Source of the DNA: Athripsodes cinereus
Taxonomy: Eukaryota > Arthropoda > Insecta > Trichoptera > Leptoceridae
Length of the DNA stretch: 64,000 nucleotides
Reading direction: 5' to 3'
Assembly (NCBI GenBank): GCA_947579605.1
Contig: OX388314.1
Span: 24,686,000-24,749,999, forward strand
The translations under genes and the position numbers were made by a program. Below are positions 1-10,360 of this stretch, one piece after another. Below the pieces are notes generated by a model, which was not told the DNA's origin, ran no database searches, and saw only the letters and a program-made list of their open reading frames with translations. Numbering within the stretch: position 1 is the stretch's first letter; the number at the start of each line of letters is the position of its first letter.

Positions 1-198
1 AAAATTGAAATAAATAAATAAATAAATAAATGTTTTAAATATTTTAAAATAGTAATGTAATTTATTCATTCTTTACTGTACATTGATTACAAACAATTAC
101 ATAAAAGGTAAACATTCAAGTTAAATACAATCAATATACAGAGGGCGAGTTTATCGCAAAGACGCGATCTCTTCCAACTAACCCAATGTTGGGTAATG
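1..198 (-). repeat. LINE 3' tail (minus strand)
   Basis: This is the 3' untranslated end of the LINE fragment ending at 199. It contains the paired CGCGTC/GCGATAAACTCGCCC block (about 140-185) that recurs in other LINE tails here (11650, 11950, 30150), followed by AT-rich sequence ending in an ATTT-type simple repeat at 8-30. Confidence 0.6.
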
Positions 199-331
199 TT
201 ATGCAGCTATCCCTGTCCTCTGCTGAACATAAGCCTCCTCCATATGTCTCCAGGCATCTCTGTGCTGAGCTTTCTACAACCAATCACCAGCGATTCTCCT
301 AATGTCATCGGACCATCGTGTGGGAGGTCTT
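199..331 (-). pseudogene. LINE reverse transcriptase C-terminal remnant
   Basis: Read on the minus strand, this stretch gives the C-terminal tail typical of many insect non-LTR retrotransposon ORF2 proteins: R-W-S-D-D-I-R-R-I-A-G-D-W, then A-W-R-H-M-E-E-A-Y-V-Q-Q. One in-frame TAG follows the D-W-L, so it is not intact. The frame ends with TAA at 199-201. Downstream on the same strand (toward base 1) comes a LINE 3' untranslated tail with the hairpin that reads as a GCGATAAACTCGCC-type motif. It is a 5'-truncated, dead LINE copy. The match is recognised from family knowledge, not by a search. Confidence 0.75.
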
Positions 332-469
332 GAAAATGAAAAATAATAACATTGTAATTATGACAACACTATTCCAAATTTACAGGAAATCCTTGTATTT
401 ATAATATCGACTGAGCAGTTCCATAACTCAACAAGTAGAAAATAATGTCTTAAATTCGAGAAATCTACT

Positions 470-603
470 ACTACTACTACTACTATACCATCACGGCGTA
501 TCCCACAAGTGGGGTAGCCAGCAGACCAGCTGCATATAAAACATGCAAGCTGTCTTCTCCGTGCCAATATAAAATTAAGACATTCAGGATGGGTGGCAAA
601 CCA
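470..603 (-). repeat. SINE-A, 3' half
   Basis: A partial copy of the most abundant short repeat here. Read on the minus strand, the 3' body (GCCACCCATCC, then GGCACGGAGAAGACAGC, then CTACCCCACTTGTGGG) ends in a (TAG)n simple repeat. The 5' tRNA-like head is missing. A small open reading frame runs through it in both orientations but is a property of the repeat, not a gene. Confidence 0.75.
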
Positions 604-711
604 TTATTTTTTAGACCATTTATTTAAACCATTTCGAGAAATCATTATTTTTCTAATTTCGATATATAAATAAATAAAACTTTATTGGCATCAATATATA
701 CAGGTGTACAA

Positions 712-778
712 GTTTTTGTTCTTAGAAATTACCAAAAGGCGGGTTTATCGCATATGCGATTTCTTCCAGCCAATCCGG
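712..778 (-). repeat. LINE tail hairpin fragment
   Basis: A short minus-strand copy of the LINE 3' tail hairpin, reading GATT-GGCTGGAAGAAATCGC then GCGATAAACCCGCC. The flanks at 604-711 and 779-1077 are AT-rich with low-complexity runs and no recognisable gene. Confidence 0.5.
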
Positions 779-1085
779 AAAAAATAAAATAATAAATAAA
801 TACATAAAACAATAGAAAATACATTTATAGATAAAAATATATAAAAACAAACCCCAAACAAGATACTTTAAAAAAAACTACAAATGCAATATATAATATA
901 AATAAGATAAAATATAAAAAGCACACATACAACAAGAATTGAAAGGGAAAGGGAAAAAAGGAAAAGAAGAGGATCTGCTTGGCGTAATTATTACCCGAAA
1001 GTGTAAAAAAGCAAAAAAGAAATTGAAAAATGTGTATGAAGACTAGAGACAATTCATTTGTTTACTAAATGAATATAATGTAGAA

Positions 1086-1310
1086 CAGTGTTCCGCAAAC
1101 TTTTTGTGTTCAAGGTACACCTATCAAATCAAGAAGTTTTAGAGGTACACCAAAGAAAAAAGCAATGTTTAAAAACAAAACGTCTCGCTCTTATAGCTCT
1201 CAGCTATTTTTAGGTGTATTATTTTCACAAAACCTTGACTTTTTCCGCGGCACACAAATTGATGACCACGGTACACCAGTGTGCCGCGGCACACGCTTTG
1301 CGGAACACTG
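1086..1310. mobile_element. hAT-type MITE, 225 bp, with 8-bp target duplication
   Basis: The ends are inverted repeats: CAGTGTTCCGCAAAC at 1086 and a matching GTTTGCGGAACACTG-type end, with mismatches, finishing at 1310. The 8-bp direct repeat ATGTAGAA lies on both sides (1078-1085 and 1311-1318). An 8-bp duplication plus CAGTG ends is the hAT pattern. There is no coding capacity, so it is non-autonomous. A second copy lies at 39036-39264. Confidence 0.88.
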
Positions 1311-1489
1311 ATGTAGAAGAAGTACGAACCTTATGCGGGAGTCTATTCCAAAGCCTCGCACCATGAACAGTAAATGAATCCGTATAAAAACTAGAATGAT
1401 GATGATATTATGTACATTTCTATACTATATAATTATCGCACTGTGAAATACATACGTTTTTTTTGTTCCGTATTGTGGTTAAAAAATTC

Positions 1490-1640
1490 GAAATATTTAT
1501 TTGTGGAATTGAAAATAAAAACCAACATATTTTTTGCCATAACTAAATATTTAACACATAAAGGGAATCGTGTATTTTTATAGTAGGTAGGTATGTGAAA
1601 TTGGAAAAGTGGCTTTGATTCTGTGTATTATCAATCTAAA
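1490..1640. repeat. Interspersed repeat, unknown class (copy 1)
   Basis: This stretch resembles 55918-56070. Both carry TATTTATTTGTGGAA, then AAAGGGAA(T/C)CGTG, then a GAA(A/G)TTGGAA(A/G)AGT block in the same order and spacing. It is non-coding and no ends could be defined. Between 1319 and 2166 nothing else gene-like was seen. Confidence 0.5.
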
Positions 1641-2166
1641 GATATATTAGAATATTTCGACTTGTTGAGTCATGGAACCGAACAGTCGATATGTGTTTAG
1701 GTTTACTTATAATATTATATGCAAAAATATGTATTTTATCACATGACACATAGGTAGACTTATCAGTTACATTTTATTATTTAAATTGTGGTTATATTAT
1801 CTAATTAATGACAACTACTGTTTATTGGTAATGAAATAACAAATGTTTTTTTTTCTACTATGTGATTTGTATTTGAGAGAGACACTTTTTGTTCTTTAAA
1901 GATACTATATCAACCATCAGAAAACGAAAGATGTTTGCAAAGATCTATATCGTCTTACCTTCTCTCTCCAGAAGGTAGTAACCTACCCCAATTGGGACAC
2001 GACTTGAGAATATAGTATACTAGATATAGTCATAAGTATAGTAATGTTTGTATAATAATATATAGAAATCGAGACAGTCTAAAGTTAGCATAAATAAAAA
2101 TATGTTAAATTAAAATAAAATCCTCTTTGTATAATATTCGTCTCGTGAATTTTACCTATAAAAACC

Positions 2167-2791
2167 GTATTGTATTCTGAGTAATGTAGGGAAAACTGTG
2201 TGGCTCAGAAGTCTAAAATAATAAAAGAAAATCATAATCAATCGAGTCAGATCTTCCCACTCTATTCCAGACTCTCTGATATTGTTGTCACGGCCATGTC
2301 ACAAACAAAGTCGTACACACCCATTTGTCCGTTGTCGAAAACTTTGTAGATGAAAGTGTAATGTTTTTTTCAGCCAACTATCATTAGACATTCTCAAAAC
2401 AAGATACAAGAAGAAAGAGGTGATGGGTAGGTATAATATTTTCGAACCTTAAATTGTGAGAACCCGGATTCGCTTCTTCCTCCTGCTGACCAATTTCAAC
2501 TTTACGACATCAGCATATCAATATTATTACTTGCTGTAAAGATATTTGAGGTGTGCTAGGGCTTATTACAGCGATTATTTTTTTTATTGCAGATTGGAAT
2601 TCAGTTCAATTATCATTGCGTGTACATTTACTTACTCAACATTATAATGTAAACAAACACTCTTATGATTATAACACGAGTAGGTACCTACTCATTAATA
2701 TGTCTTTACTCGTAAAGCTGTCGATAAGAATAACAAAAAAATGTTTCGTGGAAATTCGTCAGCGCTATCGAACACATACAATAATTTTATT
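2167..2791 (+). repeat. Long direct repeat A, copy 1 (LTR-like)
   Basis: A 625-bp block repeated at 7233-7857 in the same orientation with the same length. Comparing by eye I saw a single difference (T at 2336 against C in the second copy), so the two copies are very young. It is joined directly to block B (2791-2950), while the second copy has B on its left side. An internal open frame of 115 codons crosses the A/B junction and has no family resemblance. The block probably belongs to the terminal repeat of a retrotransposon, but the order is permuted. Confidence 0.85.
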
Positions 2792-2950
2792 GTTAAATCA
2801 CATAAAAAATGCTTATTATAAAATAGCTAAATTGGGTGCATATATTTTCACTTGTAATACTGTTATGTATTATGTAACAATTTTCATATTAGTTGGCTAA
2901 TAAACTCCCTGGCTCCTGCACGTGTACCTTTGTTTCTATTTTCACCCGTC
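2791..2950 (+). repeat. Direct repeat B, copy 1 (LTR-like, with AATAAA)
   Basis: This block begins TGTTAAATCAC and ends CACCCGTC, and recurs at 7076-7231 with a few small indels near its right end. It contains AATAAA followed by CTCCCTGGCTCC, which resembles the polyadenylation/U5 part of an LTR. It is followed by CGATTGGTCTTTC and TCAATCGAGCCG (2952-2982), which resembles the leader just inside the 5' LTR of BEL/Pao-type elements. That last point is inference. Confidence 0.8.
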
Positions 2951-4065
2951 CTCGATTGGTCTTTCAACATGGTCAATCGAGCCGTATTATTTTCTTTAAA
3001 ATAAGTAATAATAATTGAACCAGTGAAAATATTAAAAGTTAATCGAGTGCTAAATAGTACAAAATTTAAAAAATGTTATTAAGAACAATTAAAAAATCAA
3101 ATTTTGGACATATAAAATATAACACGTGCAAGAAGAAAGTAAAGTTTAAAAATATATTATTAAATCAATTATAAAATTAAAAGTAATAAATTAAAAATTA
3201 ATATTTAAAATGATATTAAAAATGCCACTCAACTTTCAATATAAGTTTTATAAAATTTAACATAATTTAATAAATCAATATTTAAAAGAATATTAAAAAG
3301 TGCCACTCAATTTCAATATAAATTCAAGCGATTTTCGCAATAATAATAAAATATTGTGCTTATAAAAAATATGCACAATATAAAATTTTATATAATTAAA
3401 ATTTTAAAAGGCGATATTATAGAACGCCGCCCAATAAATATACATTAAAATATATTTATAATAATAAATTAAAAGGGATGTGCAAAAATAGCACATAATA
3501 AAATACCATGTGCAAGAAACCGAACATGCAGAATTGTGACAATATTCATATAAACAAAATAAAATTTAACACATCCATGTGAAGTGTATCAAAGGAAAAG
3601 CAGCTTATCCAGATTAACCTAGATGAAGGGAGAAACCTAGGTATATTTCAAAAGGAGATCGCATCTGAAATTTCTACACCCATTCAAGGACTGGCATATT
3701 GGAACGAGCTACTCATGAGGCCGCCATATTGATTTCGGATCAGAAAGCGGAAAAGGAATAGCGCCATCTTTGTTTTGATAGCAGCCATTATTCAACCATG
3801 GATGAAGCACACAGCACAGACTCAACTCGTTGAACGGAGCCATGGATTCAAATTATATAATCAGCCTGTAATTTATGCTTCAAACTTCATCTATGGGAAG
3901 CAAATGTCAATATGACAGATGATCTAATATTATGAGATAAGTAATGTTTATATGTATGTTGAAATGATTTAAAATCTTATTTATTATTATTTAGTTACAA
4001 TTCTGATATGTAGTATTTTAAAACATCGCAAATAAATATGCACACACTATTGTAGATGTTGTGTT

Positions 4066-4680
4066 AAAAAGGCAGGCTTCATGACCTGCAACAAAATTAA
4101 ATTTCTTGCCACATAATGCAAGAATGTTACCCAAAGAGGTAAAAATAAAAAGAGGTCTTCGTGTCCTCTAACAATGAAAAAAGAGCCGAACGTATATTGA
4201 AATGGTTCGAGTTCGCCTATTTCTCTTGATTGTTAATCAATCAAGAGAATAAAAAAATGGGGTCTTCAGGGCCTCGAATAAAAAAAAATCTTGGTGTTGT
4301 GAGCATCGCTTGAGCAGAAATTATTGCTCTTGAATTGCGATCAACCCAAGTGCACCTTTAGGGTGAAAAAATAGAGCCGAACGTATGGTTCGAGCTTGTC
4401 AATTTTTCTTGATTGTTAATCAATCAAGAGAATAAAAAAATGGAGTCTTCATGGCTTCAAATAAAAAAATCTTGTCGTTGAGAGTATCGCTTGAGCAGAA
4501 ATCATTGTTCTTGAATTGCGATCAACGCAAGTAAAAAATCACCTTAAGGGTGAAGAAAATAAAGCCGGTCGTATATTGAAATGGGCCGAGCTTGCTATTA
4601 ATTAGCATTTCTCTTGATTGTTCAAGAAGAAAAAAGGGTCTTTCATGGTCCACAACAAAAATACTCTTGCCATAAAATAC
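4066..4680 (+). repeat. Array of interleaved short hairpin repeats
   Basis: At least five short stem-loops of one design, each with a GGTCTTC-type loop core and flanking complementary bases, occur at about 4070-4090, 4150-4172, 4258-4278, 4440-4460 and 4634-4654. Between them lie perfect palindromes built on CTCTTGATTGTTAATC (4214-4244 and 4406-4434) and repeats of GAGCCGAACGTAT (4180, 4372). The larger period is about 180-190 bp. No open frame is present. Confidence 0.7.
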
Positions 4681-5264
4681 AAGAGCGTTACATTAGTAAC
4701 AATACCTGTAAATATGCATTTAAAATTTGAAATTGTCTTGTACAATAAATATTGCATATAACAAAAATTACATAAAAAAATGAGATATTTATCTCTAATA
4801 AGTACACAAAGGTGTCTATAAAAAATATACTTATTGTATTGAATACAAGTTTAAAAATTGTTTGGGTAACATCAACCCAATAAAATAATATTGTTTATGT
4901 ATACTTATATGTAACAGTAAAATTTATGCCTGCTTGTTATAGGCAGATCTGTATATTGGTACCTATCATAAGAAAAATAGGAAAACATGTCCAATAATAT
5001 ATATAAAAAATTCATTATTTACCAATAAGGTAAAAAATTAAAACATGTTCAATAGGAAAAATCATTTATTTAAATTGTAAAATAATAATTTTGTTAAAAT
5101 GTTCAAATATTTAGAACAGTTACCAGTAGGTATACAAATAAAATATAAAAAGAATTACCTATAATTAACATGTATGGAATTTGGGTATATGTCTATACCA
5201 AAAATGTAAACAAATGATTTACTTCATGTCCAAATTTAGTAATTTGATTTACTTGTAAAAAATA

Positions 5265-5525
5265 TCATATCCCGTGGAGCACCCGGTAAAGAATTGGTCT
5301 CCCACTCTTCTCCATAAGTTTTCGAGTGTCCTGTAAAAGGCAGGTGTTCGAAAAAATAAGACATTTTACATCTCAAATTCGGCGATGAGGTTTGCCACCC
5401 ATCCTGAATGTCTTAATTTTATATTGGCACGGAGAAGACAGCTTGCATGTTTTATATGCAGCTGGTCTGCTGGCTACCCCACTTGTGGGATACGCCGTGA
5501 TGGTATAGTAGTAGTAGTAGTAGTA
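5265..5525 (+). repeat. SINE-A, near full length
   Basis: A well preserved copy that shows the family's structure. The 5' head runs CCCGTGGAGCACCCGG... to GGCAGGTGTTCGAA and resembles a tRNA A box and B box (TGGAGCACCCGG and GGTGTTCGA). The body continues through GCCACCCATCCTGAATG and CTACCCCACTTGTGGGA to a (TAG)n tail at 5506-5524. It lies inside the retrotransposon-like interior, so it inserted later or was carried along. Confidence 0.8.
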
Positions 5526-7075
5526 AAAAATATCATAAAAATGTTGTGTAAAATAGAGAAATCCTAATAGGTAATGACACTTGAATGTCATATTTCATAG
5601 TAAAAAAGTATAGGTATACCAGATTTATCTATTAATAAAATGAATATTGTATATGTTTGTCAATATAATGTTATTGTGAATATTATAATAAGAATATTAT
5701 TATTCTTTATATACCTATTACCAAAATTAATGTTTTCAAAAATAAAACAATTTAGGAAATAATTTTGTAATCAATTTTCTTTAATGAATAGAAATCATTT
5801 TTGTAATTTCTGAATAAAAAACATTTTCACAGCAACTTAAACTAACATAGTTATTTGAATGTTCAAATAAATACAAATAAATGGGCATGTAAAATGCATA
5901 AGTAAATACCTACTTATTTGATTGTAAAATGTATTCACAAAATAAAAATAATATTTAAATGTAACAACATTATACAATGTTAAAAAAGGTAATTTAAAAG
6001 ATTAAATACCTAAATGTTCTATGTATATTCATGTTTAATAAATGTTTGTTGTATACCTACATGAAAACCTATAATAAATTGTAAAGCAAATTAATTGCAA
6101 AAACATAAACCCTATTGTTTATAAAATTTGTATGTATTTCTATATATATATCAAAAAAATGTTTGCATAAAAGGATGTCTTTTATGTTGAATAATATATT
6201 TTATATTCTTGCTTTGGTTGGAAGTACCTACCAGTAAAAATAATTAAATTCTTTTAGGTATATGTGAAATACCTATTTGGAGGTACTTATCAATTAAAAT
6301 AATAACTTTTTGTTATCTGTGAAATATTATATTTGTAGCAGCTTACATTATAGGTTAAAATCAATAAAAAAAAATCTTTAATACCTAATTGGAGGTACTT
6401 AATAATTAAATAATAACTTCTTGTTAGTTATTTATTAAATGTTACACTTGTAACAGCCTATATTGTGATTGTATCTATTGGTAGAATTTCCTTTGATATT
6501 TGTTTTTGTTTGGTAGTACCTACCTATTAAAAAATAACATTTGTTATTTGTGAAATGTTACACTTGTAACAATTTGCATTGCAGTTATGTCTTTTAATAA
6601 TATTTTCTTGCAGCAGCCAAATAAAATTCCTTTATGTAAATAAGGCAGAACTGTGATGTAAATATATAATAATATAAATATATATTAAAAGGCTCGTTAG
6701 GTATAGAGCAATAATTAGCAACAATGTTAATTAATATTTAATTATAGGTAAATAAAAATGCCTATGCATATTAAACTTATAGGAAATAGAAATACCTAAG
6801 TTATTCAAGAGTATGACTTTATTGTTTAACAGATTTATTGTTTATGAAACATAAGTGTGAGTACATACTCCAAAAATATATCAAAATTTAATATTTATAG
6901 AATATGAAAAATAATTCAATGTATAATGGAGTGAACTATTGTGCATCTGAATGTAAAATGGTGATGACATGATTTCCTGGGATGATACGAAGAAGATGAG
7001 AAAATATATAAAATTTAAAACAAAATACAGTCCACTAAAAACATCAAGGCATCTCTTCGTGCGTCCTTGGGAATA

Positions 7076-7231
7076 TGTTAAATCACATAAAAAATGCTTA
7101 TTATAAAATAGCTAAATTGGGTGCATATATTTTCACTTGTAATACTGTTATGTATTATGTAACAATTTTCATATTAGTTGGCAAATATACTCCCTGGCTC
7201 CTGCACGTATTTGTTTCTATTCACACCCGTC
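7076..7231 (+). repeat. Direct repeat B, copy 2
   Basis: The second copy of the block at 2791-2950, from TGTTAAATCAC to CACCCGTC, 4 bp shorter. It precedes block A here, while the first copy follows block A. The junction with A is a two-base spacer at 7231-7232. Confidence 0.85.
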
Positions 7232-7232
7232 A

Positions 7233-7857
7233 GTATTGTATTCTGAGTAATGTAGGGAAAACTGTGTGGCTCAGAAGTCTAAAATAATAAAAGAAAATCA
7301 TAATCAATCGAGTCAGATCTTCCCACTCTATTCCAGACTCTCTGATATTGTTGTCACGGCCATGTCACAAACAAAGTCGTACACACCCATTTGTCCGCTG
7401 TCGAAAACTTTGTAGATGAAAGTGTAATGTTTTTTTCAGCCAACTATCATTAGACATTCTCAAAACAAGATACAAGAAGAAAGAGGTGATGGGTAGGTAT
7501 AATATTTTCGAACCTTAAATTGTGAGAACCCGGATTCGCTTCTTCCTCCTGCTGACCAATTTCAACTTTACGACATCAGCATATCAATATTATTACTTGC
7601 TGTAAAGATATTTGAGGTGTGCTAGGGCTTATTACAGCGATTATTTTTTTTATTGCAGATTGGAATTCAGTTCAATTATCATTGCGTGTACATTTACTTA
7701 CTCAACATTATAATGTAAACAAACACTCTTATGATTATAACACGAGTAGGTACCTACTCATTAATATGTCTTTACTCGTAAAGCTGTCGATAAGAATAAC
7801 AAAAAAATGTTTCGTGGAAATTCGTCAGCGCTATCGAACACATACAATAATTTTATT
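7233..7857 (+). repeat. Long direct repeat A, copy 2
   Basis: The second copy of the 625-bp block at 2167-2791. It ends at TTTTATT (7857), and the sequence then turns into unrelated DNA and a SINE-A copy. The exact equality of length with copy 1 argues for a single recent duplication or retrotransposition event. Confidence 0.85.
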
Positions 7858-7879
7858 CTGCGAAATATTTCCTATTTAC

Positions 7880-8243
7880 CAACTACTACTATTACACCAT
7901 CACGACATATCCCACAAGTGGGGTAGCCAGCAGACCAGCTGCATATAAGAAACAAACAAGCTGTCCTCTCCGTGCCAATATAAAATCTGTCTGAATTACT
8001 GGTTGGTTGTCAGAAATTGCCTGCAGGCAATAAACCCGCCATTTGTACTACTTTAAAAATGTACACTAAAGATTATTTTATTTCATTTATTTATAAAATC
8101 AAGACATTCAGGATGGGTGGCCAACCTCATCGCTGAAGATTTAAAATGTCTTAATTTTTTCGAACATCTGCCTTTTACAGGACACTCGAAAACTTATGGA
8201 GAAGAGTGGGAGTACAATTCTTTACCGGGTGCTCAACGGAATC
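7880..8243 (-). repeat. SINE-A interrupted by a LINE tail
   Basis: The minus-strand SINE-A sequence runs from its (TAG)n tail near 7885 to the ATAAAAT at 7979-7985, stops, and resumes at about 8094 through GACATTCAGGATGGGTGGCC to the 5' end near 8243. The insert (about 7986-8093) is a truncated LINE tail with the GCAGGCAATAAACCCGCC hairpin. TATAAAAT occurs on both sides, so this looks like a target duplication. Confidence 0.75.
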
Positions 8244-8275
8244 CTACTATTTTCAATACAATATTACCTACACAT

Positions 8276-8540
8276 TTATCTATCCGTGGAGCACTCAGCA
8301 TAAAATTGGTCTCCCGCTCCTTTCCCAAAGTTTTCGAGAGTCATGTAAACGGCTGATGTTCGAAAAATAATAATATTTTGCATCTTAAATTCAATTATGA
8401 GGTTTATTGCCATCCATCCTGAATGCCTTGATTTTTTGTTGGCACAGGGAGGACAGCTCTCATATATATAACATGCAACCGGTCTGCTAACTACCCCATT
8501 TGTAGGATATGGCATAATAGTATAGTATAGTAGTAGTACA
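8276..8540 (+). repeat. SINE-A, diverged full-length copy
   Basis: This plus-strand copy runs from CCGTGGAGCACTC through TTTTCGAGAGTC, GCCATCCATCCTGAATG and CTACCCCATTTGTAGG to a TAG-repeat tail at 8520-8537. It is more diverged than the copy at 5265 and lies head to head with the copy ending at 8243. Confidence 0.75.
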
Positions 8541-8576
8541 TTTATATAGGTATTTTTTTTATTTAGTTTTTTCAAT

Positions 8577-8710
8577 TTGAAGATGGGTTTTTGTTATAAA
8601 CCCAAATACAACCTTTCACAGTATGCTAAAAGCTATGTCGTGAAAGAGGAATTTACCGACATCTGGGATCGAACCGCACATCTCTTGTGCATGAGGCCTA
8701 GACTCTATAA
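8577..8710 (-). repeat. SINE-B (tRNA-derived), diverged
   Basis: On the minus strand this carries a B box-like GGTTCGATCCCAGATG, then TCACGACATAGCTTTTAGC and GGGTTTATAACAAAAACCC. The same order of blocks occurs in better preserved copies at 32433-32610 and 40478-40556. It is a pol III-type retroposon, not a functional tRNA. Confidence 0.65.
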
Positions 8711-9139
8711 TAAAATTATTATTGCGATAGTTTTTACATCCAACTTATAGACAATGGAGTTACCGGTAGTGAGTCTTTGATTTAAATTAAATTAAAATTG
8801 GAAATGACCGAGTGAAATGATTATATAGATATTGCAGAATTCTGGGACTCCCAAACACATTTGATATTGTATTGTATGTGGTCAATCGGTTAAATTCATA
8901 ATATGAATAATGAAATGAACGATATCTGAATTTAAAAACTGAAGCGGCGGCTAGAACAATGACCCATGGACCGAAAATGCAGAAATTAATTTTGCCGAGT
9001 CTTGCCTTTTACCATGCAAATTTGCCTTGAGGTATCTTGATTCATTACGCTAATATACCTGATTTTGTTTGAAGGGTACATGTTAATTTTTTTGTAATTC
9101 AGTTTCAATGTAACTTGAAATTTTTACTCTGTTGCAATA

Positions 9140-9390
9140 TGTATTTAGATTGACAATGTCAATATAAGACGAAAGAGGTCTCTCTCAACAAAAAAAACAT
9201 AAAGTGCATGTCTATATTATGCAGCTGGTCTGCTGATTACCTACCCTACTTGTGGAATATGCCGTGATGGTATAATGTCTTTAAATAAAATGTCTTTATT
9301 TTTCGAACACCTATCTTTTACATGACGCTCGAAAACTTGAAGAGTGGGAGACCAATTCTTTACCGGATGCTCCACTCTTAAAAAAAAAAC
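9140..9390. repeat. SINE-A pieces and a fold-back-arm relative
   Basis: At 9150-9196 lies a sequence (GATTGACAATGTC...AAGACGAAAGAGGTCTCTCTC) matching the arm of the fold-back element at 10361-10680. At about 9215-9277 there is a plus-strand SINE-A 3' piece, directly followed at 9290-9380 by a minus-strand SINE-A 5' piece. The stretch 8711-9139 shows no recognisable gene or repeat. Confidence 0.55.
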
Positions 9391-9718
9391 AGTATTGCTT
9401 AGTTGGCTTATGGGACCTTGCTATTATTCTACAGACAGCGTCAATTTAGTTTCAAACATTCTACCCACGTCCATGTTGTACCTACCTATTTATCTGAACT
9501 GGGAATTCCCGTACAATACCCCGGCATAACATTAGGTAGGAACAAACACACACACTACACGCATTGGTTTAGGTTATTTATCATTAAACTTAAATAAAAA
9601 ATTATACTACAAGAATATAGAAATATTAAGAGTTAAGACACAACTAAGAAACCTATAACTAAACTTATGTAGAATTACAATCTACAAAACCTTGAGTGTG
9701 CAAAAGCGTAAAAATAAA

Positions 9719-10217
9719 TCTAATAGGTAGGTATATAAAATTTTCGTGTCACGGTGTTTTTTATCATACTCCTCCGAAACGTCTAAACCGATTTTGATAA
9801 AATGTTGTGTGCTTATCGGGTAGGTCTGAGAATCGACCAACATCTATTATTCATATCCCTAAAAGTTAATCAAGGTGGTCCACTCTGACTTTTCATTTTA
9901 TTTTAAAAAAAAAAAAAAAATTTATGGTGAGGCATTAAAAATACATACAGCCCTAAATTTTCACCCTTCTACAATCAACAGCCCTATTTTTTAATACCGA
10001 TTTTAGTAATTATTATTATTATTATTATTATTATAAAACATCACCCTGCACTGAGACCATAACAGCTTTTGGCCAAGGCGGTCTCAGCAGGAAAAATAAA
10101 AAAAAACAAAAAGCAAAAAAAATGCCAAGTCAAAAAAAAAAAAAAATAAAAAAAAATCAAAAAAAAATCTAGAAATATAATGTATATGGCAAAACAACGT
10201 TTGCCGGGTCAGCTAGT
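9719..10217 (+). mobile_element. Helitron-like element with internal simple-repeat insert
   Basis: The left end is TC followed by TATATAAAATTTTCGTGTCACGGTG-type sequence, and the right end is ACGTTTGCCGGGTCAGCTAGT, ending at 10217 before a T. TC at the 5' end and CTAGT at the 3' end with no inverted repeats are the marks of a non-autonomous Helitron. A (TTA)n tract and an unrelated CAAGGCGGTCTCAGCAGG piece (10005-10095) interrupt it. A truncated second copy lies at 38254-38566. Confidence 0.7.
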
Positions 10218-10360
10218 TTAATAGAAAATTATGTAATTTAAATTCCTAATATTGAAGAAGATGCAACTGACAATTTAAAAAATCCACTTATTTGCCAATT
10301 TAGTTTCAAACATTCTATTCACTGTGTCGGTGTTTAGGTAGTAGAATTCCATATCGAAAT

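Larger units (their letters stand above)
2951..7075. mobile_element. Non-coding interior of an LTR-like composite (LARD-like)
   Basis: About 4.1 kb between the two A/B repeat pairs. It is very AT-rich and has no gag, protease, reverse transcriptase or integrase frame on either strand. It holds several families of diverged tandem units: two units with GTGCCACTCAA near 3185-3330, hairpin-bearing units at 4066-4680, and three units with ACTTGTAACA near 6215-6600. A SINE-A copy sits inside at 5265-5525. The layout fits a large retrotransposon derivative (LARD) that depends on proteins from elsewhere. The relation to an autonomous element is not visible here. Confidence 0.5.

Noticed and set aside
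2553..2900. A 115-codon plus-strand frame in the A/B repeat
   Set aside because: It spans the junction of two repeat blocks, its relative in the second copy diverges at that junction, and it has no domain or codon signal.
5385..5567. Small frames with poly-valine ends (also 358-567 and 50121-50306)
   Set aside because: They are SINE-A sequence, with the valine run coming from the (TAG)n tail.
8117..8356. A 79-codon frame across two head-to-head SINE-A copies
   Set aside because: It is made of repeat sequence in both halves and would be specific to this nesting.
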